From an uncultured Fretibacterium sp. (GTDB lineage Bacteria; Synergistota; Synergistia; Synergistales; Aminobacteriaceae), in contig CALGGR010000024.1 in assembly GCA_937915755.1 (NCBI GenBank), positions 1-36,515 of the forward strand: a stretch of 36,515 nucleotides of DNA, read 5' to 3'. This document shows, in pieces, positions 22,771 through 32,476 of this stretch (position 1 is its first letter; every line of letters starts with the position of its first letter). The notes below the pieces were generated by a model. That model ran no database searches. It saw only the letters and a program-made list of their open reading frames with translations, and had not been told where the DNA came from. The position numbers and the translations under genes are program-made.

Positions 22771-25700
22771 TTGATTAAGAAGTCGAGTATCCTAATGATG
22801 ATGATTGCGTTAGTTATGGGAAGTGTTGGGTGTGCGTGGGGAAGTGTCAGCCTTAATGCGTTTCCTGATCCTGTGTTCCGTGAAGAACTCAAGCGGTACG
22901 ACAGCGGATGGGGGGAGTACGATTCAAATGGCGAGCTGTATACAGTAGGCCGAGATGATGGTATTTTGGGTGATAAAGAGATAGAGAGAATAACGTTCCT
23001 ATCTTTGGGGTCGGTAACATCACTGGATGGTATCAAGTATCTTACATCTCTGGAAGACTTACGATGCCGTAGTACAAAGATGACTAAACTTAATGTAAGC
23101 GGTTGTACTACTTTAGAAAGACTGGAGTGCCAAGATAGCCAGTTGGTAGAACTTGATGTAAGCGGTTGTACTGCCTTAAAATACTTGGATTGCCAAGAAA
23201 ACCAGCTAAGAGAACTTGATGTAAGTGGTTGCACTGCTTTAGAGTTGCTACATTGCTACAGTAATAAGAGCGAGATGAACCTACTTAATGCAAGTGGCTG
23301 TACATCTTTAACGCATCTATACTGCTACTACAGCCAACTGAAAAAACTCAATGTTAGTAACTGCACAGCTTTAATGCAGTTGCACTGTTCCAATAATCAG
23401 TTGGAAGAGCTTGATGTTAGTAATCTTAAAGCATTAACATATTTGAATTGTCCCAATAATCAGCTAACTAAACTTGATGTGAACGAATGCTCTGCCTTAG
23501 CTGATTTGGATTGCTACAATAACCAACTGACCGAGCTTAATTTGAGTGACTGTACTGCTTTAGAGTACCTGCAATGTGCCAATAATCATATAACTGAGCT
23601 TGATTTAAGTAAAAATAAAGCTCTCCGTTTTAATTACAATTCTGGCGGTTGTTTATGGCAGAAAGCGAGGGATTTGAAGTTAAAGAAAACTTCGGAAGGT
23701 CATTATGAGATTAATATGAAAGATTACGTTTCCCGCCTTGAGTATATAGAGTATGCTGATATTGATTACAACAAGGGAACGGGAATTGCCACTGTTGGCT
23801 GTCCTATTGCTTCGATAGGCTACGGGTATAATACTGGTCTTAAAAGTATAATTATGCCTGTTAAAGTAACTAATGCTTTAAGTATTACTCCCATTGAACG
23901 CTATGGCTCAGAGACATACGGCATAATCTGCAATATGACTGATAATAGTTACTTGGACGAAAATGGAAACCAGCTCACAGAGTCAGCAATACATAACTAC
24001 AGCTACAACGACTACGGAGAATTAGGACTGGCAGCAGACGGAGATTCACGCATTATCCTTCGTGTCGAGACTGATAAACCCGGAATAGCGTCATTCAGCA
24101 TAAATGATGATGTAGGCGCGAAACTCGAATCTCTCACATCACGCGCAGAACTCTCAGCGTCAGATGGACTCAGTACAACCAAACTCTTCGGATATGATCC
24201 GCTACTTGAGACATATCAAGTCTCAGCTGTACTCGTTGCACCTGAGACTTTTCCGAAGGAGAAGGATTTTCCGTCGGACATGTTCAAGGTTCACGTGAAG
24301 TTCACGGACGAGGACGGGGAAATCACAGAGGACGATCTGGAGCTGAAGATTGAGGCTGCTCCTGTGATATTGATTCCCGGAGAGATGGATTCGCATGGCT
24401 GGTTCCTAACAAGCTGGGGCGATGCAGATCGCACTTTCGGCCATAACAACAATTCGGGCATTTGGCGCGAATTATTGGATATAGGCTTCAAGAAAGAGCA
24501 TATCGCCTTAGTTGATTACAACACAACGAACCTAAAGAATCAGAAATACGTTCTTTATGACGTTCTGAAAGCTATGTTTGGGGCTTATGCTGATGAGGGT
24601 ATTGTCTGCACAAAAGCTGATGTTGTAGCTCACGGTCTGGGAGGGCTTCTCGTACGCCAGTACCTAGATGAAGCAGACAAGGACAGCCCGTATTACAGTT
24701 TTAATAACTGGTCGGCAATCTCATACAGACAGGGAATGATTCACAGAGTCGTGAATATCTCAGTTCCTCACAGAGGCACACCGTTGGCGAACGTAAAGCT
24801 CGGAGATACAAGCATGATAAACGGCGATTGGGGGATGAAGAACCTTGCGTATTGTATACTCAAAATTTGGCGTGTCTTTTGCAACGAAATAGTTGGCTCT
24901 CAATCTCAATGGAAAGATTTGGCTCTCGGCAGTGAGGTTGTGAGTCTTCCATTTCCCGCAAATGTTCCTATGCACTTCATCTACGGTGATATAACGTCTT
25001 CTCTTGGCGGGCTGGAAAAAGTAAAAGATGTCTTGTTCCTGCTGAAGAATCTCGCAGACCTTGCAAAGACGTTGAAAGACTTGCCGGGAAGAATAGATGA
25101 ATTGGAGGAGGCCGCTGCACCGTTAGAAAAAATTTTCACTCGTGCAATTTTAGAGGACAATGTTATGGATGAGACTACATTCAACGCTGTGAGCAAGCTT
25201 CTCGATAGGAACAATATGCTTCGTCTTCAGGAATTTTTGAAAGCTCAGCTATCAGTTGCCCAAACTGGCATGTCATTTATTGAGATGTTCGCCCAATCCC
25301 CAGATTTTACGAAACTTATGCAGATTGCTGGTGTTGCTATGGGAGGGGGTATCGGCTTGCTGAAGACTTTTACGGTTGATTTATATTTCGCGATACAAGA
25401 CGTGATTTTCTCAGGCCAGCCTCATGATCTCTTTGTTCCAAAGTGGAGTGCAATAGCGGCTTTCCCGGAATACTCAACAGGCTTTCCCGTAACGCCCGGA
25501 ATATTTGACCTCTGGCATTTCAAGTATGGTGAGATTTGTCATCAAGCTGGTGTTGCCGAGTTTGTCGGGTATCTTCTCAAGAGCGCGCCTCTAAGCGAAT
25601 TTGCTGTACTCAAGGAATCAGTTCCGCTTCCGGGTACTGCTGACTCTTTCTCAAAAACAATGAAAGCGACTTCTGACGGTGCAGACTCTGACATAGAGAT

Positions 25701-27429
25701 AGACTTCGATAATTTTTACGTCAACAATTTCGGTCTGACCATCAGAAAGAGCAGTCAGCAGGTTTTTGGTGATGGCACAACCGCGTTAAAATTTATTGCC
25801 AATGCCAACATCAAAGCCAGCGGAGATGTGAACCTTGTCGTTCAAAAAGACGGCCTCGACAGAATTTTCCCGATGTTCGCAGTGAACGGGGATACATTCG
25901 AGTCAATTCTGGTGTTTAAGAGCGGAGATGAGGGTGCAATGACTGCATACTGCTATGCTCCAAGCAATAAAGGGAATCTCTACATATCGAATACTTTGGA
26001 ATTTTCTTATTCTGATGACTTCGATGATGAAGAGAAACCTGATGATAATACGCCTCCTGAAATCACTGTCGACGCGCTACCTAACGGAATAACAGGACAA
26101 GCATATACTTATCAGATCACGGCATCAGGGACGACCTCGATAACATGGACGCACACGGGCAGCCTTCCCGATGGCCTCACACTCAGCGAATCAGGGCTAA
26201 TCTCAGGAACTCCAGCGAAAGCCGGAAGTTCAACCTTCACGGTTACAGCCACGAACTCAGTAGGCACAGACTCGCGCACGTTCACGCTTCAGGTTCTCGC
26301 CCCCGTAAGCATCACGACAACGAGCCTCAAAACTGGAACAATCAACAAATCCTACAGCGTAACCCTCAAAGGCAAAGGCACAAAGCCCCTTACATGGTCG
26401 GCTACAGGACTCCCCAGCGGCCTCAAAATCAGCGAGAAGGGGAAAATTTCCGGCAAGCCTACAGCGTTTGGGACGTTCAACGTGAAAATTACAGTCTCGA
26501 ACGGCGCAGGCAATGCCACAAAGGAACTCAAGCTCATCATTAAGGGAATCCCGCCGAAACTCTCAGGGGCTCTCGCAAAGGCTGAATTGGGTGAATACTA
26601 CGAATCCGGCCTGAAGCTCACAAGGGGAAGTCTGCCTATAACTTGGAGCATTATGGGGGAGCTTCCTGATGGACTAGTATTCAACGCCTCAACGGGAGTA
26701 ATCTCGGGAACTCCGGCATCGTACAAGAGTTCGGGCTTCAAGCTGAAGATTACAGCCTCGAACGGTGCAGGAGAGAAGTCGAAATCCGTAAAGCTCGAGG
26801 TCAAAGGCACAAAGCCTAAAATCACAGCCAGCCTGCCGAATGCTACAGCAGGGCAACCTTACACAGCTACCCTAACCGCCACAGGAAGCCAGCCAATCAC
26901 ATGGAATGTCGAGAATCTTCCCGAAGGTCTCACTCTTAACGGCGACACGATTTCCGGCACTCCTACGGCAGCAGCAAAGTCCTACAAGGTGAAACTCACA
27001 GCCATGAATCCCGTGAAGTCCGCCAAAAAGACCGTAACCCTCAAAGTCATCGCGGCATCTGACACACAGCTTCCTGCAATGTTGGAAATAGGCAAGGAAT
27101 CGTACTCATTCGCTGAATATTCAGTGCTTCCTGATGAATTGACGCTCGCAAATTCAGATGGTTATGTCGTTGTAGCAGTACTTCCTGAGATTTCGGTTGA
27201 CGTTTCAGGAATGTATGACTTTGGAATCGCATTGAGTGATGACGTTCCAGTGGGCGCGGAGTTGTTGTACCTTGCAAATTCTGACAATCCTTCCTATGAT
27301 GACGAGATTGCAGAGTTCTTTGACGACACTGGCGAAATCTCAGTCGTTCCCGAAAGCCGAAGATTCTCAGTCTCAATATGGATCAATGAAGGTGTCATTT
27401 ATTCGCCGGCAATCGCAGTGAAAAAGTAA
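22771..27429 (+). CDS. Giant exported protein: leucine-rich repeats, lipase-like hydrolase lacking the nucleophile Ser, four putative-Ig domains, shared C-terminal domain
   Basis: I start at TTG 22771, which has GAAGGAG 11-12 nt upstream and gives a clean signal peptide (LIKKSSILMMMIALVMGS...); an upstream TTG at 22699 adds 24 residues before it without a Shine-Dalgarno. The product is about 1552 residues. Numbered from 22771: ten 21-residue LRRs (about 91-285), a beta-rich part (about 300-525), and an alpha/beta-hydrolase resembling triacylglycerol lipases (about 531-935). The hydrolase has VILIPGEMDSHGW and VPHRGTPLA, with candidate acid Asp886 and His924. The nucleophile elbow reads VVAHGLGGLL, with Gly622 where Ser is expected. 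Four He_PIG-like Ig domains follow (26053-27056), then a terminal domain shared with the convergent gene. Probably a surface adhesin or glycan-binding protein; hydrolase activity is doubtful. Confidence 0.8.
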   Translation: MIKKSSILMMMIALVMGSVGCAWGSVSLNAFPDPVFREELKRYDSGWGEYDSNGELYTVGRDDGILGDKEIERITFLSLGSVTSLDGIKYLTSLEDLRCRSTKMTKLNVSGCTTLERLECQDSQLVELDVSGCTALKYLDCQENQLRELDVSGCTALELLHCYSNKSEMNLLNASGCTSLTHLYCYYSQLKKLNVSNCTALMQLHCSNNQLEELDVSNLKALTYLNCPNNQLTKLDVNECSALADLDCYNNQLTELNLSDCTALEYLQCANNHITELDLSKNKALRFNYNSGGCLWQKARDLKLKKTSEGHYEINMKDYVSRLEYIEYADIDYNKGTGIATVGCPIASIGYGYNTGLKSIIMPVKVTNALSITPIERYGSETYGIICNMTDNSYLDENGNQLTESAIHNYSYNDYGELGLAADGDSRIILRVETDKPGIASFSINDDVGAKLESLTSRAELSASDGLSTTKLFGYDPLLETYQVSAVLVAPETFPKEKDFPSDMFKVHVKFTDEDGEITEDDLELKIEAAPVILIPGEMDSHGWFLTSWGDADRTFGHNNNSGIWRELLDIGFKKEHIALVDYNTTNLKNQKYVLYDVLKAMFGAYADEGIVCTKADVVAHGLGGLLVRQYLDEADKDSPYYSFNNWSAISYRQGMIHRVVNISVPHRGTPLANVKLGDTSMINGDWGMKNLAYCILKIWRVFCNEIVGSQSQWKDLALGSEVVSLPFPANVPMHFIYGDITSSLGGLEKVKDVLFLLKNLADLAKTLKDLPGRIDELEEAAAPLEKIFTRAILEDNVMDETTFNAVSKLLDRNNMLRLQEFLKAQLSVAQTGMSFIEMFAQSPDFTKLMQIAGVAMGGGIGLLKTFTVDLYFAIQDVIFSGQPHDLFVPKWSAIAAFPEYSTGFPVTPGIFDLWHFKYGEICHQAGVAEFVGYLLKSAPLSEFAVLKESVPLPGTADSFSKTMKATSDGADSDIEIDFDNFYVNNFGLTIRKSSQQVFGDGTTALKFIANANIKASGDVNLVVQKDGLDRIFPMFAVNGDTFESILVFKSGDEGAMTAYCYAPSNKGNLYISNTLEFSYSDDFDDEEKPDDNTPPEITVDALPNGITGQAYTYQITASGTTSITWTHTGSLPDGLTLSESGLISGTPAKAGSSTFTVTATNSVGTDSRTFTLQVLAPVSITTTSLKTGTINKSYSVTLKGKGTKPLTWSATGLPSGLKISEKGKISGKPTAFGTFNVKITVSNGAGNATKELKLIIKGIPPKLSGALAKAELGEYYESGLKLTRGSLPITWSIMGELPDGLVFNASTGVISGTPASYKSSGFKLKITASNGAGEKSKSVKLEVKGTKPKITASLPNATAGQPYTATLTATGSQPITWNVENLPEGLTLNGDTISGTPTAAAKSYKVKLTAMNPVKSAKKTVTLKVIAASDTQLPAMLEIGKESYSFAEYSVLPDELTLANSDGYVVVAVLPEISVDVSGMYDFGIALSDDVPVGAELLYLANSDNPSYDDEIAEFFDDTGEISVVPESRRFSVSIWINEGVIYSPAIAVKK
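23041..23616 (+). repeat. LRR-coding repeats of about 63 bp
   Basis: Nine to ten units encode a 21-residue leucine-rich repeat of the TpLRR/BspA-like kind: a TALxxLxCxxNQLxxLDVSGC pattern with a conserved cysteine in each of two positions. One unit is 23 residues long. Units are clearly related at DNA level (for example GATGTAAGCGGTTGTACTGC recurs with changes) and more AT-rich than the Ig-coding 3' part of the gene. Confidence 0.9.
27070..27426 (+). other. C-terminal domain copy 1, shared with the convergent giant protein
   Basis: Residues about 1434-1552. Key segments are VVAVLPEISVDVSGMYDFGI, DDVPVGAELLYL, an acidic stretch, ISVVPESRRFSVSIW and the end EGVIYSPAIAVKK. These align in order with the end of the gene at 27482-32476. 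No membrane helix or LPxTG motif is present. The domain looks like beta strands. Confidence 0.8.
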
Positions 27430-27466
27430 AAGCAAAAATAAAAGCCCCCCGAATCTCTCGAGGGGC
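27430..27466 (-). terminator. Terminator of the minus-strand giant gene
   Basis: The stem GCCCC-CCGA / TCG-A-GGGGC (27444-27466), read on the minus strand, is followed by TTTTATTTTTGCTTTT. It sits in the 52-bp gap between the two convergent giant genes. The plus direction has no good T-run, so the plus gene may rely on the hairpin alone. Confidence 0.8.
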
Positions 27467-27481
27467 AATGTGTTTCAGACG

Positions 27482-27855
27482 TTACTGCTGCTCACTGATC
27501 TTTACCGCTATGACCGGCTCGTAGATGATACCAGGTTCGAGCCATGCCGATACCGTTACCGAGTATGTCTCAGGCACTCTCTCGATGACATCATTCGTCT
27601 CATCAAGGAATACTGCCTTGTCCGAATCACCATCGTCGTCCTCACCATATGGGAACGAATGCCACACTAACAATCCGCCCTCTGGTGCGTTCACATCGAG
27701 CGAGACTGTGAACTCATACATTCCCTCTTCCTCGACCTCAATCGCAGGAAGCACAGCCGCGATCATCTCGTCCGCGTTTGCCACACGCGCAAGCATCTCA
27801 GTGGTGAGTTCTCCGCGCTCGTAGTACGCAACGCCGTTCACGAACTCTGGACCTT
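27482..27855 (-). other. C-terminal domain copy 2, shared with the convergent giant protein
   Basis: Residues about 1541-1664. Segments matching copy 1 in the same order are IAAVLPAIEVEEEGMYEFTV, VNAPEGGLLVW, an acidic GEDDDGDSD stretch, IERVPETYSVTVSAW and PGIIYEPVIAVK. The match covers the whole domain, whereas the middle acidic loop differs in length. Confidence 0.8.
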
Positions 27856-30800
27856 CAGGCTCTTCCGATTCATCAATCCGCTTCTCTTGAAGCTCCGTTC
27901 CTTCGGGGTGAATCGTTATGTAGAGAACCTTCGTATTCTTGCTGGAAGCCTTGTTCGCGTTCTCAACTTTCACCGTGATCTTGAAGTTCTCTCCTGCTTC
28001 TTCGGGTACTCCTTCAATCAGTCCAGTGTCCTCGTCAAGCCTCAGGCCCTCGGGCATGTTCCCAGTGTACGACCATATCACTTCAGCGTTCTTCGTCGAA
28101 AGCTCAAGCTGGCAGGTGTACCTTTGGCCAACAACTCCGTCGGGAACATCTCTGACTTCCGTCTTGATTTTCGGTTTCAAGGCCTTGATGGTCATCTTCA
28201 TTCCCTTGCTGTACGACTGGTCATCGCCTGAACCGTTCTCGACTGTTACCTGAATCTTGCTGTTGAACGCTCCCTCAGGCGTACCCTCGATTGTGCAGAC
28301 CTCGCCCGTTTCGTCCGTAGTGAAGTCAAGACCTTCCGGCAAATCCTCGAAGTACCACGTTATCGGCGTTACTCCCGTCGCTTTCAGTATTGACTTGTAC
28401 GCCTCACCTTCTGTTCCCTTCTTGAACGAGCCTTTGATCTTCGGCGTTACTCCCTTCACATTCAGAGTGAACTCCTGAGAAATCTCAACAGCTCCATTGC
28501 TCGCTGAAATAGTCAGGTCGAACTCGCCCGCTTCTGTCGGCTTTCCGGAGAACTTGCCCTTGTCGAACTTCACTCCATCAGGCAAATCGCCCTCGATCCC
28601 CCACATGGTCGGCTTCATGTTCTGAACTTTGAGCGTGAAACTGTACTTCTTGTTCCACGTTGCTTCCTTCAGTGCATCACTCTTGAACGTAGGAGTCTTT
28701 GCTACAACTTTCAGGGTGATCGGCTTAGCCTTTGATGAGCCTGCAGAGTTCGTTGCGATTACATTGAACTTGAAGGTTGTGGCCTTGCTCGTGTCAACTT
28801 CTCCAGTGATCTCGCCGTCAGGAGTGAGCTCCAATCCCTTTGGAAGCGAGTTAGCCTCTTCCAGCGTCCACGTCATTGGTGATGTTCCTGCAGCCTCAAG
28901 GAAATAGCTGTACTCCTCACCCTGATAAGCGTCAGGAATCTTCGACGACTTCACTACAGGGACTTCCGCATTATCGTCCGCAGGGTTCACCTTCAGCGTC
29001 AAGTTCGCGTAGTCCGTTCCCACAGCATTCTTCGCTTTCACAACGATATTGTACGTTCCTGAGCTTTCCGGCGTTCCTGTGAGTACTCCATCACTCGTTA
29101 TACTGAAGCCTGTGAGAGTCTTGAACGTTGCTGTCCACGTTATATTCTCGCCTTCTGCACCCATCGGGAATGAGTATCCCTGCCCCACTTTTGCGTCCGG
29201 GAGCGTCTTGGTCAGAATCTTCGGCGGAAGTTTGTCGGTGTTTTGCTCAATCTCAAGCGTGAACATCTTGCTGTCACTGCCAGCTGAGTTTGCAGCCGTT
29301 ATCTTAACCTCGAACGTCCCTCTTTTTTGCGGCGAACCTGAGATTTTCCCCGAAGGATTCAGAGTGAAACCATCCGGAAGCCCCTCTGCCGTCCAAGTGA
29401 TCGGCGTTGTTCCGCCAGCGTAAAGCGTGAAGTTATAAGCTGTTCCCACCGTGCCTTTCAGGAGAGCGTCCGTGCTTATCGTCGGAGGTATTGCAGGCGC
29501 AGGATTGCCCCTCACTGTCAGCGTGAACTTGCGAGAGTCTTTCCCGGCAGAATTTGCGGCTGTTACCGTGAATGAAGCATCGGCTCTCTTCGAGGGTGTT
29601 ATGCCGGAAAGGCTGCCCGTCTCGGAATCAAGAGCAAGCCATGAAGGAAGTCCGCTCGCGCTCCAAGTGATCGGCTCAGTACCAGTCGCATCAATCGTCC
29701 TTTCAATGCCCTCGTCGTAACCATACGTGCCCAAGTCCTGAGCTGTCGTTATTGACGGAGGTATAACAGCCGGTATTATAGTCAGCGTGAATGTACGAGA
29801 GACTTCGCCGCCCGCGTTCGACACTGCAACCGTGAACGAGTATGTGCCTGTCGTCATAGCCGCACCATAGACAAGCCCCGCACTGCTCATGTTCAAGCCG
29901 TCAGGAAGATTCTCAGCCATCCACGTCAGAGGAGCTGTGCCGGTTGCCTTAATCTGGATTGAGATCTTTTCGCCAGCCTTGAACTCGCCTAAGTCAGTAG
30001 ATGTCGTTACCTCCGCCGGATTGATGAAGATGTGCTTTTTCATCACGATCGTGAAGTTCTTGCTGTCCTTGCCCGCCGAGTTCGACACTGTGGCTGTGAA
30101 TGAGTATGTGTCATCGCTCTCAACCGTGCCGAAAAGCAGTCCGTCGTTAGTGATGCTCAAGCCCTCAGGAAGTCCCTCAGCTGCCCACGTCAACGGTTCT
30201 GTGCCTGTGGCCTCAAGTTTGATTGACACGCTATAGCCGGCTGTGTACGACCCCAAGTCCTCAGATGTCGTGATTGTCGGAGCAACTATTGGGTCAGGGT
30301 CATAACCGCCGCCAACAACTTCAAGCGTGAAGCTCTCACTGATATATCCGCCCGGATTCGAGACACTTACCTTCACAATGTACGTCCCGGCAGTTGTCGG
30401 AGTTCCTGAGATTGTCCCGGAATCGAACGTCAGACCTTCAGGAAGCCCCTCAGCCATCCAGATCATCGGCTCATCGCCCGTTGCCTCGATTGTCGCTGAG
30501 TATTCCTTTCCGACATCCGCAGAAGCAAGCGATTCGGTCGTAATTACCGGAGCTGCTACGATTGGCGCGGAGACCTCTACATTCAATGTAGCCGTTGCGC
30601 TGTTTCCTGACTCATCAAACGCAGTTACCGTTACGTTGTATGTCCCTGCTACAGCAATCGGAGCTGTTACCGTGTAGACCATCACAGTGTTGTACTGAGT
30701 CGCGTATGCTACAGTCGTTGAAGGCTCAATCATTATGCCTGTCGGAACTGGCCCTACCTCCCATGTTACATCTCCGTTGTTGTTCGCGGCGGTGAATGAA

Positions 30801-32476
30801 ACATCGGCAGATGCTCCGGCTGTTACGTTCACCATAGCTGTTTCGGGTGCTATTGTCAGCGGAAGCACTGGCGTCGGTGTCGGTGATATTGCCAGCGTGA
30901 ACTCTTTCGACACGGAATTTACGCCGTTTGTTGACGTTGCCCTCACCGTGAACTTGAAGCTCCCCGCAAGCGTCGGTGTTCCCGAGATTACTCCCGCTGT
31001 GCTGAGTTCAAGACCGTTAGGCAATGAACCGCTTTCAACCGCCCATGTTACTGCCGACGGAGTCGCGCTGAGTGTCTGGCTGTAGGCTATCGCAACCGTA
31101 CCCGACGGAAGAATCGCGTCCGTGTCAATCGTAATCGTTATGACAGGCGGATTCGGCTTGAAGGGTGAAGGGTTGAGAGGATCGGGGTCAACTGGGTCGA
31201 TGACATCGGAAATCTCTTCCGTGTGAGTCGTACCGCCGTTATCGTTCGGGCCGAGTATCGAGTTGTCGAAGCCGATGACGCTGGAAGCACCGCTGTCGGA
31301 ATAGTAGTAGTTGTCGCTGATGATGTTCGGCGAGCCTGTAGCCTTTCCGATGATTGTGCCCTTGTACTGCGCACGGCCTTTGACGCGGGTGTAAGCCCTG
31401 TTGTTGGTTACTGTCCCTGAGTTGAGATGACCGATGACTCCGCCGACTGCCTCACTGACTGCTGACACTTGGGAGTCAAGCTCGATCATGTTCGTGTCGG
31501 CCATAGCATCACCGCCGAGATAGCCCGCAATACTGCCGGAGATGTAGTTGCCTTCGACTGCCGAGTCACCGAGAACGTAGCAGTTTGTGAGAGTACCTGC
31601 CTGCATGTAGCCGACGATTCCGCCCGCGTACTGCTTGCTTCTAACGATGCCCTTGACGACGCAGTTGTTGACCTTGCTGGATTCGCCTGAGACGTAGCCG
31701 GCGATACCTCCAGCATGTGACAGGTTAACCTCCTGACCACCTGAACCGCCTGAGAAAGCGTATATCGAGTCATTGATGGTTACGCGGCATTTCTCGATTG
31801 TACCGCCTTCAAGAATACCAACGATTCCTCCGGCATAACCAATATAGTTTTCACTGGTATATACACTACCTGCGCTTACATCGCCTGACACCCTGCAGTT
31901 TATAACTTTGCCGTCTGCGTTGACCATTCCGACAATACCGCCTGCTGTAAATTTGCCGGAGTAGTTGCCCATTACTGATTGGCCACTGAAATTGCAGTTT
32001 TCAATAGTTCCTGATTTCAGCCTGCCTGCAATTCCTCCTATAATGCGGTTGTTGTCGCTGGTGTACGCGGAGTGCCAGCCTACAGCTCCCTTGACATTAA
32101 GATACTTCACTGCTGTCCCATCGCTGTCAATAACTCCGAATACAGGGCTGCCAGTCGAAATGCTAATAGTATTCCCGTTGCCATTGAAGTGTCCTGTGAA
32201 AGGCTTTGCTTCTTCCTGTCCTATAGATTGGTTGTACCATAAGGCATTTGTTGTGATGTCCTGAGTCAGCTTATAGTACCTGTCTCCCGGCTCTGTCCCT
32301 GCGTTCACCCTGTCCCGAAGCGTCTTGAGGTCATCGAGCGTGTTAATCCTGTACGCCTTATCCTCAGTCATGCCGTTGTACCCTTCATCATAGTACGCGG
32401 CATAAGCAGATGTTACCGACAGAAGAGCGAGGAGCATCACGAGAAACGAACACATGATTTTCTTTCTGTGCTTCAT
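27482..32476 (-). CDS. Giant exported protein: GLUG-type repeats, about twelve putative-Ig domains, shared C-terminal domain
   Basis: A 1664-residue protein starting at ATG 32476 with AAAGGAGGATAA upstream. It has a signal peptide with probable cleavage at SAYA (about residue 26). The N-terminal part has YRINTLDDLKTLRDRVN and FTGHFNGNGNTISI, typical of the segment before GLUG repeats, then at least six GLUG-like units (GGIAGRLKSGTIENC, GGIVGMVNADGKVINC and similar, about residues 140-390). A Pro/Asp-rich linker (PDPLNPSPFKPNPP) leads to about twelve He_PIG-like Ig domains of about 80-95 residues (27905-31150), each with an LPxGL...G.ISGTP core and a terminal TFTLxV strand. The last part is the shared C-terminal domain. 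Probably a long surface stalk with an adhesive head; no catalytic motif is seen. Confidence 0.85.
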   Translation of the reverse strand: MKHRKKIMCSFLVMLLALLSVTSAYAAYYDEGYNGMTEDKAYRINTLDDLKTLRDRVNAGTEPGDRYYKLTQDITTNALWYNQSIGQEEAKPFTGHFNGNGNTISISTGSPVFGVIDSDGTAVKYLNVKGAVGWHSAYTSDNNRIIGGIAGRLKSGTIENCNFSGQSVMGNYSGKFTAGGIVGMVNADGKVINCRVSGDVSAGSVYTSENYIGYAGGIVGILEGGTIEKCRVTINDSIYAFSGGSGGQEVNLSHAGGIAGYVSGESSKVNNCVVKGIVRSKQYAGGIVGYMQAGTLTNCYVLGDSAVEGNYISGSIAGYLGGDAMADTNMIELDSQVSAVSEAVGGVIGHLNSGTVTNNRAYTRVKGRAQYKGTIIGKATGSPNIISDNYYYSDSGASSVIGFDNSILGPNDNGGTTHTEEISDVIDPVDPDPLNPSPFKPNPPVITITIDTDAILPSGTVAIAYSQTLSATPSAVTWAVESGSLPNGLELSTAGVISGTPTLAGSFKFTVRATSTNGVNSVSKEFTLAISPTPTPVLPLTIAPETAMVNVTAGASADVSFTAANNNGDVTWEVGPVPTGIMIEPSTTVAYATQYNTVMVYTVTAPIAVAGTYNVTVTAFDESGNSATATLNVEVSAPIVAAPVITTESLASADVGKEYSATIEATGDEPMIWMAEGLPEGLTFDSGTISGTPTTAGTYIVKVSVSNPGGYISESFTLEVVGGGYDPDPIVAPTITTSEDLGSYTAGYSVSIKLEATGTEPLTWAAEGLPEGLSITNDGLLFGTVESDDTYSFTATVSNSAGKDSKNFTIVMKKHIFINPAEVTTSTDLGEFKAGEKISIQIKATGTAPLTWMAENLPDGLNMSSAGLVYGAAMTTGTYSFTVAVSNAGGEVSRTFTLTIIPAVIPPSITTAQDLGTYGYDEGIERTIDATGTEPITWSASGLPSWLALDSETGSLSGITPSKRADASFTVTAANSAGKDSRKFTLTVRGNPAPAIPPTISTDALLKGTVGTAYNFTLYAGGTTPITWTAEGLPDGFTLNPSGKISGSPQKRGTFEVKITAANSAGSDSKMFTLEIEQNTDKLPPKILTKTLPDAKVGQGYSFPMGAEGENITWTATFKTLTGFSITSDGVLTGTPESSGTYNIVVKAKNAVGTDYANLTLKVNPADDNAEVPVVKSSKIPDAYQGEEYSYFLEAAGTSPMTWTLEEANSLPKGLELTPDGEITGEVDTSKATTFKFNVIATNSAGSSKAKPITLKVVAKTPTFKSDALKEATWNKKYSFTLKVQNMKPTMWGIEGDLPDGVKFDKGKFSGKPTEAGEFDLTISASNGAVEISQEFTLNVKGVTPKIKGSFKKGTEGEAYKSILKATGVTPITWYFEDLPEGLDFTTDETGEVCTIEGTPEGAFNSKIQVTVENGSGDDQSYSKGMKMTIKALKPKIKTEVRDVPDGVVGQRYTCQLELSTKNAEVIWSYTGNMPEGLRLDEDTGLIEGVPEEAGENFKITVKVENANKASSKNTKVLYITIHPEGTELQEKRIDESEEPEGPEFVNGVAYYERGELTTEMLARVANADEMIAAVLPAIEVEEEGMYEFTVSLDVNAPEGGLLVWHSFPYGEDDDGDSDKAVFLDETNDVIERVPETYSVTVSAWLEPGIIYEPVIAVKISEQQ

